Assembly: GCA_937899435.1 (NCBI GenBank)
Contig: CALBQG010000055.1
Location: 1-47,402, forward strand
Direction: 5' to 3'
Origin: UBA11540 sp003445125
GTDB taxonomy: Bacteria > Bacillota > Clostridia > Oscillospirales > Ruminococcaceae
DNA: 47,402 bases
This document shows, in pieces, positions 7,718 to 16,442 of this stretch. The notes below the pieces were generated by a model. That model ran no database searches. It was not told where the DNA came from and saw nothing but the letters and a program-made list of their open reading frames with translations. A program made the position numbers and the translations under genes. The stretch's first letter is position 1. Each line of letters starts with the position of its first letter.

Positions 7718-10087
7718 ATGAGCGTAGAGTATCAAAAATTTATCGAACTGAAAAAACGCGCGCTGGAAAAAGTTTTTGCGCGCATGAATGAAAAACAGCG
7801 GGAAGCGGTGTTTCAGATCAACGGACCGCTGCTGATTCTGGCGGGCGCGGGCAGCGGAAAAACCACGGTGGTGGTCAACCGCATTGCCAATATGATCAAA
7901 TTCGGTAACGGGTATCAGAGTACGGCAATGCCCGAAGGCATCACCGGGGATGATCTGCAATTTCTGGAAGGCTTTGCGGCGGGTCGGGCAAGCGACGAGG
8001 CGCGGCTGGTGAATCTGTGCGCGTTTCATCCGGTGCGTCCGTGGAATATCCTGGCAATCACGTTCACCAACAAAGCGGCGGGCGAGCTGAAGGACCGTCT
8101 GGTTGCCATGCTCGGCGAGGATGCCAACGATATTCAGGCAAGCACGTTTCATTCCGCCTGCGTGCGGATTTTGCGGCGGGATATCGACAAAATCGGGTAC
8201 GATCGGAAATTCGGAATCTATGATTCCGATGACAGCCAGCGCGTGGTGAAAGAAGCGCTGAAAAATCTTCAGGCAGACGACAAAATGTTCACGCCGAAAA
8301 GCGTGGCAGGAGCCATCAGCCGCATGAAGGACGAGCTGAAATCCCCCGAACAGGCGCTGGACGAAGCGGGAAACGACTACCGTCGCCGAATGATTGCACG
8401 GGTGTATGCCGAATATCAGAAAACCCTGCGCTCCAATACGGCGCTGGATTTCGACGATATTATCGGGCTGACCGTGCGGCTTTTCCGGGAAAATCCGGAA
8501 GTGCTGTCGTATTATCAGAACCGTTTCCGCTATATCATGGTGGACGAGTATCAGGACACCAACCACGCACAGTTCACGCTGGTGGAGATGCTCAGCCGCC
8601 AGTATAAGAACATCTGCGTGGTCGGAGACGACGATCAGAGTATTTATAAATTCCGCGGAGCGAATATTGAGAATATTCTGAATTTTGAGGAGCAGTTTGA
8701 GGATACCAAGGTCATTCGCCTGGAGCAGAACTACCGCAGTACTCAGAATATTCTGGACGCGGCAAACAGCGTGATTGCCCATAATACCGAGCGAAAGGGC
8801 AAGACACTCTGGACGGACAATGCGGCGGGGGACAAGGTGTACTGGTACCATGCGCAGGACGAACAGGGAGAAGCCATGTTCATCGGGCAGACGATTCTGG
8901 ACGATGTGGCGAAGGGCGCGAAATTTTCGGATCATGCCGTGCTGTACCGCATGAACGCGCTTTCCAACAACCTGGAAAAATATTTTGTCCGCACCTCCAT
9001 TCCGTACCGTATCATCGGCGGTCACCGCTTTTATGAACGGAAGGAAATCAAGGATGTGCTGGCGTATTTGCAGATCATCAACAATCCGGCGGACGATGTG
9101 CGCCTGAAACGGATCATCAACGAGCCCAAGCGCGGCATCGGCGACACGACGGTGGAAGCGGCGCAGCGTATTGCCGACGGGCTGAATCTCAGCCTTTTTG
9201 AAGTTATGAGTCACGCAAAGGACTATGCCGATCTCAGCCGCCGCGGAAATGTGCTGGAGGATTTCTGCCGGATGCTGCAGGAGCTGATGGATCGGGCGGA
9301 CACTATGCCGCTGTACGACCTGCTGGAAGCGGTGCTGAACAAGAGTACATACCGCACCTATCTGAAAGCTCAGGGCGAAGAAGGTGCTGCTCGACTGGAA
9401 AACGTGGACGAGTTGATGACGAATATCAAGAAATACTGCGAGGAGAACGACGAGCCGTCTCTTTCGGGATTTTTGGAGGAAGTGTCGCTGTTTACCGATA
9501 TGGACAACTACGACCCCGACACTGACTGTGTGACGCTGATGACGATACATTCCGCCAAAGGGCTGGAATTTCCGTATGTGTTCATCGACGGCATGGAGGA
9601 CAACCTGTTTCCGGGAATGCAGTCGATGTTCAACGCGGCGGAAATGGAAGAGGAACGGCGTTTGGCGTATGTGGCAATCACACGCGCCAAGAAAAAGCTG
9701 TATATCACCAATGCACAGACCCGTATGCTGTACGGTACGACCCAGCGTAACCGCCCGTCGCAGTTTCTGCGCGAAATTCCCGAATCCCTGCTGGATTGCG
9801 AAGATGCCGCGCGGATCGTATCGCCGACACAGATTTCCCGTCCGTCGGCAAAATCGAGCGGCGCGCCGACACGAGCGGCACAGCAGTTCGGCGTCGGCGG
9901 CATGAAACGCCCGACGGCATCGGCGCATTACACGGTCGGAAAAACCGTGCGCCATAAAACCTTCGGTACGGGAATTATCCTCAACGTCACCCCGATGGGC
10001 AACGACAGCCTGTTGGAGATTGCGTTTGACACCGCAGGTACCAAAAAACTGATGAGCAATTTTGCCCGATTGGAAATCGTGGGATAA
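7718..10087 (+). CDS. pcrA: ATP-dependent DNA helicase PcrA/UvrD (SF1A)
   Basis: 3'-5' DNA helicase for excision repair and removal of proteins from DNA. Motifs seen: Walker A LAGAGSGKTT (41-50), Ia ITFTNKAA, Walker B VDEYQDTN, III VGDDDQSIYKFRGA, IV LEQNYRST, V/VI TIHSAKGLEFPYVF and YVAITRAKKKL. The C-terminus (about 735-789) is a Tudor-like segment starting VGKTVRHKTFGTGII, which binds RNA polymerase in Bacillus PcrA. At 789 residues it is longer than Bacillus PcrA, mainly because about 40 extra residues (about 65-105) sit between motifs I and Ia. It is the last gene of the operon. Confidence 0.97.
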   Translation: MSVEYQKFIELKKRALEKVFARMNEKQREAVFQINGPLLILAGAGSGKTTVVVNRIANMIKFGNGYQSTAMPEGITGDDLQFLEGFAAGRASDEARLVNLCAFHPVRPWNILAITFTNKAAGELKDRLVAMLGEDANDIQASTFHSACVRILRRDIDKIGYDRKFGIYDSDDSQRVVKEALKNLQADDKMFTPKSVAGAISRMKDELKSPEQALDEAGNDYRRRMIARVYAEYQKTLRSNTALDFDDIIGLTVRLFRENPEVLSYYQNRFRYIMVDEYQDTNHAQFTLVEMLSRQYKNICVVGDDDQSIYKFRGANIENILNFEEQFEDTKVIRLEQNYRSTQNILDAANSVIAHNTERKGKTLWTDNAAGDKVYWYHAQDEQGEAMFIGQTILDDVAKGAKFSDHAVLYRMNALSNNLEKYFVRTSIPYRIIGGHRFYERKEIKDVLAYLQIINNPADDVRLKRIINEPKRGIGDTTVEAAQRIADGLNLSLFEVMSHAKDYADLSRRGNVLEDFCRMLQELMDRADTMPLYDLLEAVLNKSTYRTYLKAQGEEGAARLENVDELMTNIKKYCEENDEPSLSGFLEEVSLFTDMDNYDPDTDCVTLMTIHSAKGLEFPYVFIDGMEDNLFPGMQSMFNAAEMEEERRLAYVAITRAKKKLYITNAQTRMLYGTTQRNRPSQFLREIPESLLDCEDAARIVSPTQISRPSAKSSGAPTRAAQQFGVGGMKRPTASAHYTVGKTVRHKTFGTGIILNVTPMGNDSLLEIAFDTAGTKKLMSNFARLEIVG

Positions 10088-10090
10088 CCG

Positions 10091-10127
10091 AAAAAACACG
10101 CCGAAAATTTCGTTCGGCGTGTTTTTT
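10091..10127 (+). terminator. Terminator after pcrA
   Basis: A perfect 15-bp stem (10091-10105 with 10113-10127) has a 7-nt loop. The 3' arm ends in six T; the 5' arm starts with six A, so it could act in both directions. Confidence 0.92.
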
Positions 10128-10150
10128 CGCTGTTATTCGGGCTTGAAATG

Positions 10151-10159
10151 TGCTATACT
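10151..10159 (+). promoter_or_regulatory. Extended -10 promoter of the NAD(P)HX repair gene
   Basis: TGC followed by TATACT (10154-10159) is an extended -10. The -35 region is poor (TGTTAT at 17-bp spacing). The start codon is 35 bp downstream. Confidence 0.6.
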
Positions 10160-10193
10160 GAAAACTGAAAAGAGAAGATCGGAGGCGTTGAGA

Positions 10194-11726
10194 ATGAAGC
10201 AGCGGATGTTGACAGCGGGAGAAATGAAAAAAGTCGAGGAAAACAGCGACCGTCAGGGACTCAGCTTTTTGCGGCTGATGGAAAATGCGGGCAGTGCGGC
10301 GTTTGCCGTGATGCGCAAGCATTATACGCTGCAGGAGCCTGTCACCGTGCTGTGCGGAAACGGCAATAACGGCGGCGACGGCTTTGTGGTGGCACGCAAG
10401 CTTTATGAAAACGGGATTCGCTGTCAGGTGATTCTGACCGCAGGAGAACCGAAAACCGCCGAAGCCACGGTGATGTACAACCGCGCCAATAACGGCGAAA
10501 TTCCGATGATTGATTTTGCTTCGGATCCCAAAACCGCCTACCGTCTGATCGGAGAAAGCGAAACGGTGGTGGACGCCGTGTACGGTACGGGCTTTCATGG
10601 GATTCTTCCGCCCGAAATCGCGGACCTGATCCGGTTCACCAATCATCTCGGAAAGAAAATTTTTTCGTTGGATATTCCCAGCGGCATGGAGGCGGATAAT
10701 GTCTGTGTGCCGGAAATCTGCATGGATGCGTTTGCGACCATTGTGTTTGCCGCCTATAAACCGGCGCATCGGCTGGCGCCGACGGCGTTTCTTTGCGGAG
10801 AAATCACCCTGGCGGACATCGGGATTGAGGAAAGTGCCTATGAAACCGTCACTCCGTCCGTGGTGCTCCTGACTGAAAAGGAAATTCAGACCATGGCGAA
10901 AAAACGTCCGGAAAACGGGAATAAAGGAACCTTCGGACGGCTTGTCAATATCTGCGGTAGCTTCGGAATGTCGGGCGCGGCGGTGCTGTCCACGAAAGCG
11001 GCATTGCGCAGCGGCGCAGGTCTGGTTACGCTGGCGACCACCGAACGGCTGGCGCAGGCGCTGATTCCGACGCTGATCGAATCGACCATGCTGCCGATGA
11101 AGGAAAACGCGGACGGCGGAATTTCCGCCGAAGACACGGAAAAACTGCTGTCGGAAATCGAAAAGAGCCAAGCGGTGCTGATCGGCTGCGGGATGGGCAA
11201 TCGGGAAGACACGAAGAAGCTCGTGGAAGCGGTGCTGAAAACAGAAAAAACGGTTTTGGTGGATGCGGATGGTATAAATTCCGTCAAAGACAGCATACCT
11301 ATAATCAGAGATTCAAAAGCAAGCGTGATCCTTACACCGCATATCGGGGAATTTTCCCGCCTGACGGGAAAAGACATCCCGACGGTGCAGAAAAACCGCT
11401 ATGCTCTGGCAAAGGCGTTTGCCGCAGAGAACGGCGTGACGCTGGTGCTGAAAGACAGCGTGACGCTGATCGCTTCCCCGGACGGGAGGCTGGCGGTTCA
11501 TTCCAATGAAAACAGCGGGCTGGCGAAGGGCGGAAGCGGGGATACCCTGGCGGGCATCATTGCTTCGCTGTGCGCCCAAGGATATGCTCCCGCACAGGCG
11601 GCGGCGGTCGGGGTGTATCTGCACGGAGCTGCCGCAGCTAATACCGCGTCGCGTCTGTCAAAGCACAGTATGCTGGCAAGCGATGTGATCGACGATCTTG
11701 CTTTTGCTTTCAAAAAAATTGAGTAG
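10194..11726 (+). CDS. nnr: Bifunctional NAD(P)HX epimerase / ADP-dependent NAD(P)HX dehydratase
   Basis: Repairs hydrated NADH and NADPH in the cytoplasm. This 510-residue fusion has an N-terminal YjeF_N epimerase domain (about 1-210) with the dinucleotide loop CGNGNNGGDGF (54-64), and a C-terminal ribokinase-like dehydratase domain (about 230-505) with the ADP-binding signature AKGGSGDTLAGIIASL. Length and order are normal for the bacterial fusion. The ATG at 10194 is preceded by GGAGG; more upstream in-frame codons overlap the terminator and promoter. The adjacent lipoprotein gene follows after 15 bp. Confidence 0.95.
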   Translation: MKQRMLTAGEMKKVEENSDRQGLSFLRLMENAGSAAFAVMRKHYTLQEPVTVLCGNGNNGGDGFVVARKLYENGIRCQVILTAGEPKTAEATVMYNRANNGEIPMIDFASDPKTAYRLIGESETVVDAVYGTGFHGILPPEIADLIRFTNHLGKKIFSLDIPSGMEADNVCVPEICMDAFATIVFAAYKPAHRLAPTAFLCGEITLADIGIEESAYETVTPSVVLLTEKEIQTMAKKRPENGNKGTFGRLVNICGSFGMSGAAVLSTKAALRSGAGLVTLATTERLAQALIPTLIESTMLPMKENADGGISAEDTEKLLSEIEKSQAVLIGCGMGNREDTKKLVEAVLKTEKTVLVDADGINSVKDSIPIIRDSKASVILTPHIGEFSRLTGKDIPTVQKNRYALAKAFAAENGVTLVLKDSVTLIASPDGRLAVHSNENSGLAKGGSGDTLAGIIASLCAQGYAPAQAAAVGVYLHGAAAANTASRLSKHSMLASDVIDDLAFAFKKIE

Positions 11727-11741
11727 AGCGAAGGGATCGGT

Positions 11742-12287
11742 ATGAGAAAAATCGGAAGGTGTCTGGCAGCACTGTCTCTGGCAATTTTGATGACCTCCTG
11801 CAGTGCGGCGGGAAGCGGAAAAACAAAGAACGGCGACGGATTGAAGGAAATTTCCAACAAATACGACCAGCCGTATCAAACCACGGCGGCGGTCACCTAT
11901 AACGGGACACAGATGAAGCTGAATCTGGAGAAAAAAGAGGACGGCACGACGGTGGTCACGTTCACGGAGCCGAAAATGCTCAGCGGGATGAACTTTTCTG
12001 TCGGCGAGGAGAAAATCACGGTCGGTTATCTCGGCTTGTCGTTCGATATCGATCCGAAAAATCTTTCTTCCAGTCTGATCGTTTCCACGATGGTCGATAC
12101 GTTCAATCAGGTTGCCAAAGGCTCCGGTGTCACGGCTCAGCTTTCGGACAATGTGCTGGAGGTGTCGGGAACCACCGAGGACGCCGAATTCCTTCTGCGG
12201 CTTGACCACGAGAGCGGGAATGCTCTGTCGCTTCAGGTGCCGTCGATGGGACTGGAAGTGGAGTTTGAAAATTTCAGATTAGGATGA
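11742..12287 (+). CDS. Small surface lipoprotein
   Basis: This 181-residue protein has a lipoprotein signal peptide with the lipobox MTSC, lipidated cysteine at position 20. The rest is a mostly beta-rich, LolA/LppX-like layout with motifs such as TTAAVTYNG and VVTFTEPKMLSGM. That resemblance is weak and inferred from pattern only. Similar short lipoproteins next to NAD(P)HX repair genes in Clostridia are annotated as hypothetical. It probably shares the nnr transcript and ends at the terminator directly after its stop. Confidence 0.8.
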   Translation: MRKIGRCLAALSLAILMTSCSAAGSGKTKNGDGLKEISNKYDQPYQTTAAVTYNGTQMKLNLEKKEDGTTVVTFTEPKMLSGMNFSVGEEKITVGYLGLSFDIDPKNLSSSLIVSTMVDTFNQVAKGSGVTAQLSDNVLEVSGTTEDAEFLLRLDHESGNALSLQVPSMGLEVEFENFRLG

Positions 12288-12288
12288 A

Positions 12289-12315
12289 GAAAAACAGCCG
12301 CAAGGCTGTTTTTTT
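12289..12315 (+). terminator. Terminator after the lipoprotein gene
   Basis: AAAAACAGCC (12290-12299), a GCAA tetraloop and GGCTGTTTTT (12304-12313), with the T run continuing to 12315. Confidence 0.92.
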
Positions 12316-12339
12316 GTGCAAAAAAGTGCAAAAAATGTA

Positions 12340-12369
12340 TTGCAAAGAGGAAAAAGATTTTCGTATAAT
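12340..12369 (+). promoter_or_regulatory. Promoter of the SDR/AraC/flavoprotein operon
   Basis: TTGCAA (12340-12345), 18 bp and TATAAT (12364-12369). The ATG lies 26 bp after the -10. There is no obvious palindrome. Confidence 0.8.
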
Positions 12370-12395
12370 GAAAGTAACCCGAAGGGAGGAAGAAA

Positions 12396-13100
12396 ATGAA
12401 AAGAATCGTGATTGTGACCGGAGCGACCGGCGGGTACGGTCTGGCAACGGCAAAAAAATTCAAAGAGCAGGGCGATCGGGTGATTGCGGTTTCCCGAAAT
12501 CCCGAAAAAGTGGAGCATACGGTGAAGTCCCTGGGTCTGGAAGCGGGATTTGCGATGGATGTCACCGATTACAGCGCCTGGGTGAACCTCAAAGAACAGG
12601 TGCTCAAAACCTATGGCAAAGTGGACGTGCTGGTGAATAATGCGGGCGGCGGCATCCGCATTGCCGATACCACTGAACAGACGAAAGAAACCGTCGATGC
12701 GATCATCAGCCTGAACCTCAACAGCGTGATTTACGGCAGCAGCATTTTCGGTGCGGTGATGAAAGAACAGAAGGACGGCGTGATCGTCAACATTTCTTCC
12801 GTTTGCGCCAGACATGCGTGGGCGGGATGGAGCGTCTATGCGGCGGCAAAAGCGGGCGTGCTGAATTTCACAAAAGGCTTGTATGTGGAATTGCAGAAGC
12901 ACGGCGTGCGCGCTACCTGCATTATTCCCGCGTCGGCAAGTACGGGATTCCAGCACTCGGCGGGAATCGGCGAAACGCAGGATTCACTGATGCCGGAGGA
13001 CATTGCTTCGGCGGTGGTATACGCGGCGGATATGCCCAAGGGCGCGGTGGTCGAGGAAATGACCGTGTGGGGGGTCAAACAGGTGGTAGAGCCGCTATGA
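12396..13100 (+). CDS. Short-chain dehydrogenase/reductase (SDR)
   Basis: Classical NAD(P)-dependent SDR of 234 residues. It shows the nucleotide-binding motif TGATGGYG near residue 8, NNAG near residue 81, the catalytic serine in NISSV and the Y-x3-K pair in YAAAK. The substrate cannot be inferred. The strong RBS GGGAGGA precedes the ATG. Its stop overlaps the AraC gene start as ATGA. Co-transcription with a regulator and a large FAD protein suggests a small catabolic or modification unit acting on a sugar-like or polyol-like substrate, which is speculation. Confidence 0.92.
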   Translation: MKRIVIVTGATGGYGLATAKKFKEQGDRVIAVSRNPEKVEHTVKSLGLEAGFAMDVTDYSAWVNLKEQVLKTYGKVDVLVNNAGGGIRIADTTEQTKETVDAIISLNLNSVIYGSSIFGAVMKEQKDGVIVNISSVCARHAWAGWSVYAAAKAGVLNFTKGLYVELQKHGVRATCIIPASASTGFQHSAGIGETQDSLMPEDIASAVVYAADMPKGAVVEEMTVWGVKQVVEPL

Positions 13101-13939
13101 ACCGTTCGAGTCAGTTCAATGAAATTATACGGTATATCGAGGAGCATCTGGAAGAGACGATCGAGGTCACAACGCTTGCCCGTATGGCGGGTTTATCGGT
13201 GTATGAGTTTCGACGGGTGTTCACCTTCGTGACAGGCGTGCCGATCGGTGAGTATATCCGAAAACGGCGGATCAGCTGCGCTGCGGAACAACTGCTTCAG
13301 AAAAAATGCACGGTGACGGAGCTTGCCGAACGCTACGGCTATGATGCGCCTTCGTCGTTTTCACGGGCGTTTCGGGAATTTCACGGCTTCGGACCGAACG
13401 AACTGGAGCACGGAAATCCCGTGCGGATGTTCACCCCGGTGAACTTTGAACTGTGCGTCAGCGGCGGTGCGGATCTTTCGTATACCCTGCGCCATCTGCC
13501 GGCATTTTCGGTCAGCGGCGTGTCGGGCGTTTCGGATCTGCGGGACACCGAGTGCTGCGAAAATGTGTGGTCTGCGTTTTACGAAAACCCGAAGTGCGAA
13601 GAAATTCTGAAGGCTTGCCGCGGCGAACTGTATGCCGTGTACGACAATCGGGAGGATGGCGTGCAGTGTACGGTCGGTGCGTGCAACGCGGAAAAGGATT
13701 TTCTTTCCACGGTGCGGGTGCCGCAGAGCGATTGGATGTGCTTTCGGGCGCACGGCGCCGAGGACGCGGTGGTAAACCGCCTGTACGGGGACATTCTGTA
13801 CCGCTGCCTTGCTTACGGCAATTTTGAGCGGGAGGAACAGCTCCCGAATGTGGAGGTTTTCCCCGAAAACATGGATGACAACGATTTTGAGTGGGAAATC
13901 CGGATTCCGGTAAAGCAAAGGAGAAAGCAGAATGAATGA
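13097..13939 (+). CDS. AraC-family regulator with GyrI-like effector domain
   Basis: Transcription factor of 280 residues with the DNA-binding part first. Two helix-turn-helix motifs lie at about 1-105 (ARMAGLSVYEFRRVF and AERYGYDAPSSFSRAFREF). A GyrI/Rob-like small-molecule-binding domain fills about 115-275. This HTH-first order is that of Rob/TipA-like sensors rather than sugar AraC proteins. It lies inside the operon between two enzymes and overlaps both (4 bp and 8 bp), so it is very likely an autoregulator that senses the pathway substrate. The start is fixed by the ATGA junction. Confidence 0.92.
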   Translation: MNRSSQFNEIIRYIEEHLEETIEVTTLARMAGLSVYEFRRVFTFVTGVPIGEYIRKRRISCAAEQLLQKKCTVTELAERYGYDAPSSFSRAFREFHGFGPNELEHGNPVRMFTPVNFELCVSGGADLSYTLRHLPAFSVSGVSGVSDLRDTECCENVWSAFYENPKCEEILKACRGELYAVYDNREDGVQCTVGACNAEKDFLSTVRVPQSDWMCFRAHGAEDAVVNRLYGDILYRCLAYGNFEREEQLPNVEVFPENMDDNDFEWEIRIPVKQRRKQNE

Positions 13940-15860
13940 ACTGTGGAAAGAAGCCGAAGGCTTTGAAACCCGCGGCGGTTGGATTGTTGATCAGCAGTCG
14001 ATGGAGACGCTGCATTCGTCCTATCTGATGGCGCACGGATTGGGAATTCCCGTCGAGGATGCCGTCGGCGAGCTGGAAGTGAAATCCGCTTCGACATATG
14101 CCGTCTGGGTACTGACAAGAGATTGGACGGCGGTCTGGAACGTCGGGGACAGCGCGGGAAAATTCACGCTGAAAGTGGACGGAAAAGAGCTTCCCGCCGT
14201 TCTGGGAACCAACGGAAAAGAATGGGCATGGCAGAAAGCGGGCGAGGTGTACCTCTCCGAAGGAAAACATACGCTTTCTTTGCACGATCTGACGGGCTTC
14301 AACGGTCGCTGTGATGCCGTGTATCTGACCGACAGCGGCAAAACGCCGCCTTCGGACAGGGACTCTTTGGACGAGATGCGCCGACGGCTGAATTGGAAGG
14401 AAATCAAAGACGTTCCGGAAATTTACGACCTGATCGTGGTCGGCGGCGGGGTTGCCGGTATTTGCACTGCACTGTCAGCGCTGCGTTCGGGCGTTCGCAC
14501 GCTGTTGATCCATGACCGCGGCGTGCTCGGCGGATGCAACAGCTCCGAGGTGCGGGTCTGCATGGGCGGAGAAACCAATTTTCCGCCGTACGAAAAGCTC
14601 GGAAATGTGGTCAACGAAATTGCTCCGATCATGGGCAGTCCGTCACATTTCGATGCGGCTTATTATGAGGACGACCGCAAACGCTTTGCATTTGAAATTG
14701 AAGGATGGCAGGATCGGGTGCTGCTCAATCAGCGGGTAACCGATGCGCAAATGGAAAACGGGCGCATCACCTCCGTGGTCTGCACCGATGTACTCAGCGG
14801 CAAAAAAACGCGGTTTCACGCGCGCCTGTTTTCGGATTGCAGCGGCGATGCCACGCTGGCGCGTCTGGCAGGGTGCCGGACGATGTACGGCAGAGAATCC
14901 CGCGACCGCTTCGGTGAAGGGCTGGCTCCGTGGAAAGCGGACCGTCTGGTGATGGGACATTCATTGCGCTGGTATACCGAAAAAACCACCGCTTCCGTTT
15001 TTCCGGACATTGACTGGGGACTTGAGTTTGACGACGACACCTGCCTGAACGTCTACAACGGCGACTGGGAGCAGGAAACGGGATTTTCGCGGAATATGGT
15101 GGATGAAATTGAATTTATCCGCGATTTCGGTCTGCGGGCGATTCTCTCCAATTGGAGCTATCAGAAAAATCATTATAAGCACAAGGAGGCTTTTGCCGAT
15201 TACGCGCTGAAATGGGTCTCTCCGATCGGCGGCAAACGGGAAAGCTACCGTGTGGAGGGTGACTATATTCTTCATCAGCAGGATCTGGAGGAATTGCGCC
15301 CGCACGAGGACGGCACCGCCTGCATGACGTGGAGCATTGATCTGCACTATCCCGAACCGGACAATGAAGCACGCTTCGGCGAGGCGTTTCGCTCCTTTGC
15401 ATATCATCGCGGGCTTTCCGCTCCGTACCCGGTGCCGTACCGCTGCCTATATGCCAAGGATGTGAAGAATCTGTTTTTGGGCGGTCGCATTGTGAGCGCC
15501 TCTCATGTGGCGTTTTCGTCTATCCGCGTGATGCGCACACTGGGCGAACTCGGCGAGGTGGTCGGCATGGCAGCGGGTGTGTGCAAAAGAAACGGCTGCG
15601 AGCCGCGGGATGTGTACGAGAGCCATCTGTCCGAACTGAAGGAAGCACTGAAGCGGGGAATTACCGTTCCCCATGCGTTCGGCTGCGGGTACGGCGCGCA
15701 CGAGGCGTATCATTTTAAGGATGTCGGCTGGTTTTATCTCAATCATCCCGAAGACCGCATCACCGATCCGGAAAAAATCCGAAAATTCAAACGCGGCATT
15801 GCGTATCTCGGAATCGAGCATCAAAATTCCTTGCCCGATTGGTTTGTGAAGGAAGAATGA
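13932..15860 (+). CDS. Large FAD-dependent oxidoreductase with N-terminal beta domain
   Basis: 642 residues. The first ~145 residues form a beta-rich domain resembling carbohydrate-binding or golvesin/xanthan-lyase CBD modules that follow the same enzyme family elsewhere (ETRGGWIVDQQSMETLHSSY). The catalytic part is of the FAD_oxidored type (PF12831-like): the Rossmann motif VVGGGVAG with G171-x-G-x2-G176, then GGCNSSEVR, DCSGDATLA (near 305) and a C-terminal GGRIVSASHVAFSSIRVM flavin-binding segment. No signal peptide is seen, so it is cytoplasmic. Members of this family are common in carbohydrate-degrading gut bacteria, but no reaction is established for this one. It is the last gene of the three-gene operon. 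Confidence 0.88.
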   Translation: MNELWKEAEGFETRGGWIVDQQSMETLHSSYLMAHGLGIPVEDAVGELEVKSASTYAVWVLTRDWTAVWNVGDSAGKFTLKVDGKELPAVLGTNGKEWAWQKAGEVYLSEGKHTLSLHDLTGFNGRCDAVYLTDSGKTPPSDRDSLDEMRRRLNWKEIKDVPEIYDLIVVGGGVAGICTALSALRSGVRTLLIHDRGVLGGCNSSEVRVCMGGETNFPPYEKLGNVVNEIAPIMGSPSHFDAAYYEDDRKRFAFEIEGWQDRVLLNQRVTDAQMENGRITSVVCTDVLSGKKTRFHARLFSDCSGDATLARLAGCRTMYGRESRDRFGEGLAPWKADRLVMGHSLRWYTEKTTASVFPDIDWGLEFDDDTCLNVYNGDWEQETGFSRNMVDEIEFIRDFGLRAILSNWSYQKNHYKHKEAFADYALKWVSPIGGKRESYRVEGDYILHQQDLEELRPHEDGTACMTWSIDLHYPEPDNEARFGEAFRSFAYHRGLSAPYPVPYRCLYAKDVKNLFLGGRIVSASHVAFSSIRVMRTLGELGEVVGMAAGVCKRNGCEPRDVYESHLSELKEALKRGITVPHAFGCGYGAHEAYHFKDVGWFYLNHPEDRITDPEKIRKFKRGIAYLGIEHQNSLPDWFVKEE

Positions 15861-15912
15861 AATCGGTTTTCCGGTGGCGGTTTATGTGTGAAAAATTGCT
15901 CGAAGGGGAAAG

Positions 15913-15965
15913 AAAAGTCACTGCGGCGCGGGAAGTTTTTAACTTCCCGCGCCGCAGCGACTTTT
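15913..15965. terminator. Long GC-rich hairpin downstream of the flavoprotein gene
   Basis: A 25-bp stem with a single mismatch (15920 against 15958) has a 3-T loop: 15913-15937 pairs with 15941-15965. The flanking AAAA and TTTT make it usable as a terminator on either strand. The stem is far longer than usual terminators in this window. It lies about 50 bp after the flavoprotein stop. Confidence 0.75.
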
Positions 15966-16014
15966 CGGGCATTTGAACTCACCGAGTCCGAAATAAAACC
16001 GATCGGCACAAAAG

Positions 16015-16043
16015 AAAAAAGCCGCGAAATTTCGCGGCTTTTT
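16015..16043. terminator. Bidirectional terminator after padR
   Basis: The palindrome GCCGCGAAATTTCGCGGC (16021-16038) is flanked by A6 on the left and T5 on the right. It terminates minus-strand transcripts from padR (stop at 16055) and can catch plus-strand read-through. Confidence 0.9.
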
Positions 16044-16054
16044 GGGATTGGACA

Positions 16055-16402
16055 TCAGCCCAATTCTTTCATGTCTTTAATGCCGAGGATGTTCATCACT
16101 CCGCGGAACAGAGACAGATACTCTTTGCGGATTTCCTCCAGATAAGCTACACCGCTGTCCTCCAGATGATAGTAGACACGGGTACGTCTCTTTCCGACTT
16201 TCACATGGCTATCGGAAATAAATCCCTTATCAACCAAGCGGTACAGAGTCGGATACATGGAGCTTTCCTGCAGAGAATACAGCCCGCCGCTGCGAGCTTC
16301 CAGTTCCTGTGAAAGTTGATAGCCGTACATGTCTTCGCTTTTCAAAAGAGTCAACAGAAGAAGTTCTACGCTGCCGCGTTTTACATTGTCCGAAATCGCC
16401 AT
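16055..16402 (-). CDS. PadR-family transcriptional regulator
   Basis: Winged-helix regulator of 115 residues. The N-terminal PadR domain is clear: KRGSVELLLLTLLKSEDMYG, then QESSMYPTLYRLVDKG and RTRVYYHLEDSG. The short C-terminal helix used for dimerisation is present. PadR proteins usually repress an adjacent transporter or membrane-protein gene, but here nothing follows in the same direction, so the target is unknown or it only autoregulates from this site. The ATG at 16402 has AAGGA 11 bp upstream; a TTG 24 bp further out is less likely. The promoter is strong. Confidence 0.92.
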   Translation of the reverse strand: MAISDNVKRGSVELLLLTLLKSEDMYGYQLSQELEARSGGLYSLQESSMYPTLYRLVDKGFISDSHVKVGKRRTRVYYHLEDSGVAYLEEIRKEYLSLFRGVMNILGIKDMKELG

Positions 16403-16442
16403 AATTTTCTCATTCCTTACTTGCAATTTAATTTATGATTTT

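Noticed and set aside
7337..10099. A 920-codon open frame antisense to pcrA, and similar very long antisense frames (for example 25684-28035, 35588-37621 and 33502-35217, all minus strand).
   Set aside because: They mirror strongly conserved genes (PcrA, the ABC protein, NrdD and the exporter), have no ribosome binding sites or recognisable domains, and arise from codon bias in the sense genes.
15888..16145. An 85-codon plus-strand frame spanning the long hairpin and the padR end.
   Set aside because: It reads through two terminators and overlaps padR antisense; the residues are low complexity from the hairpin.
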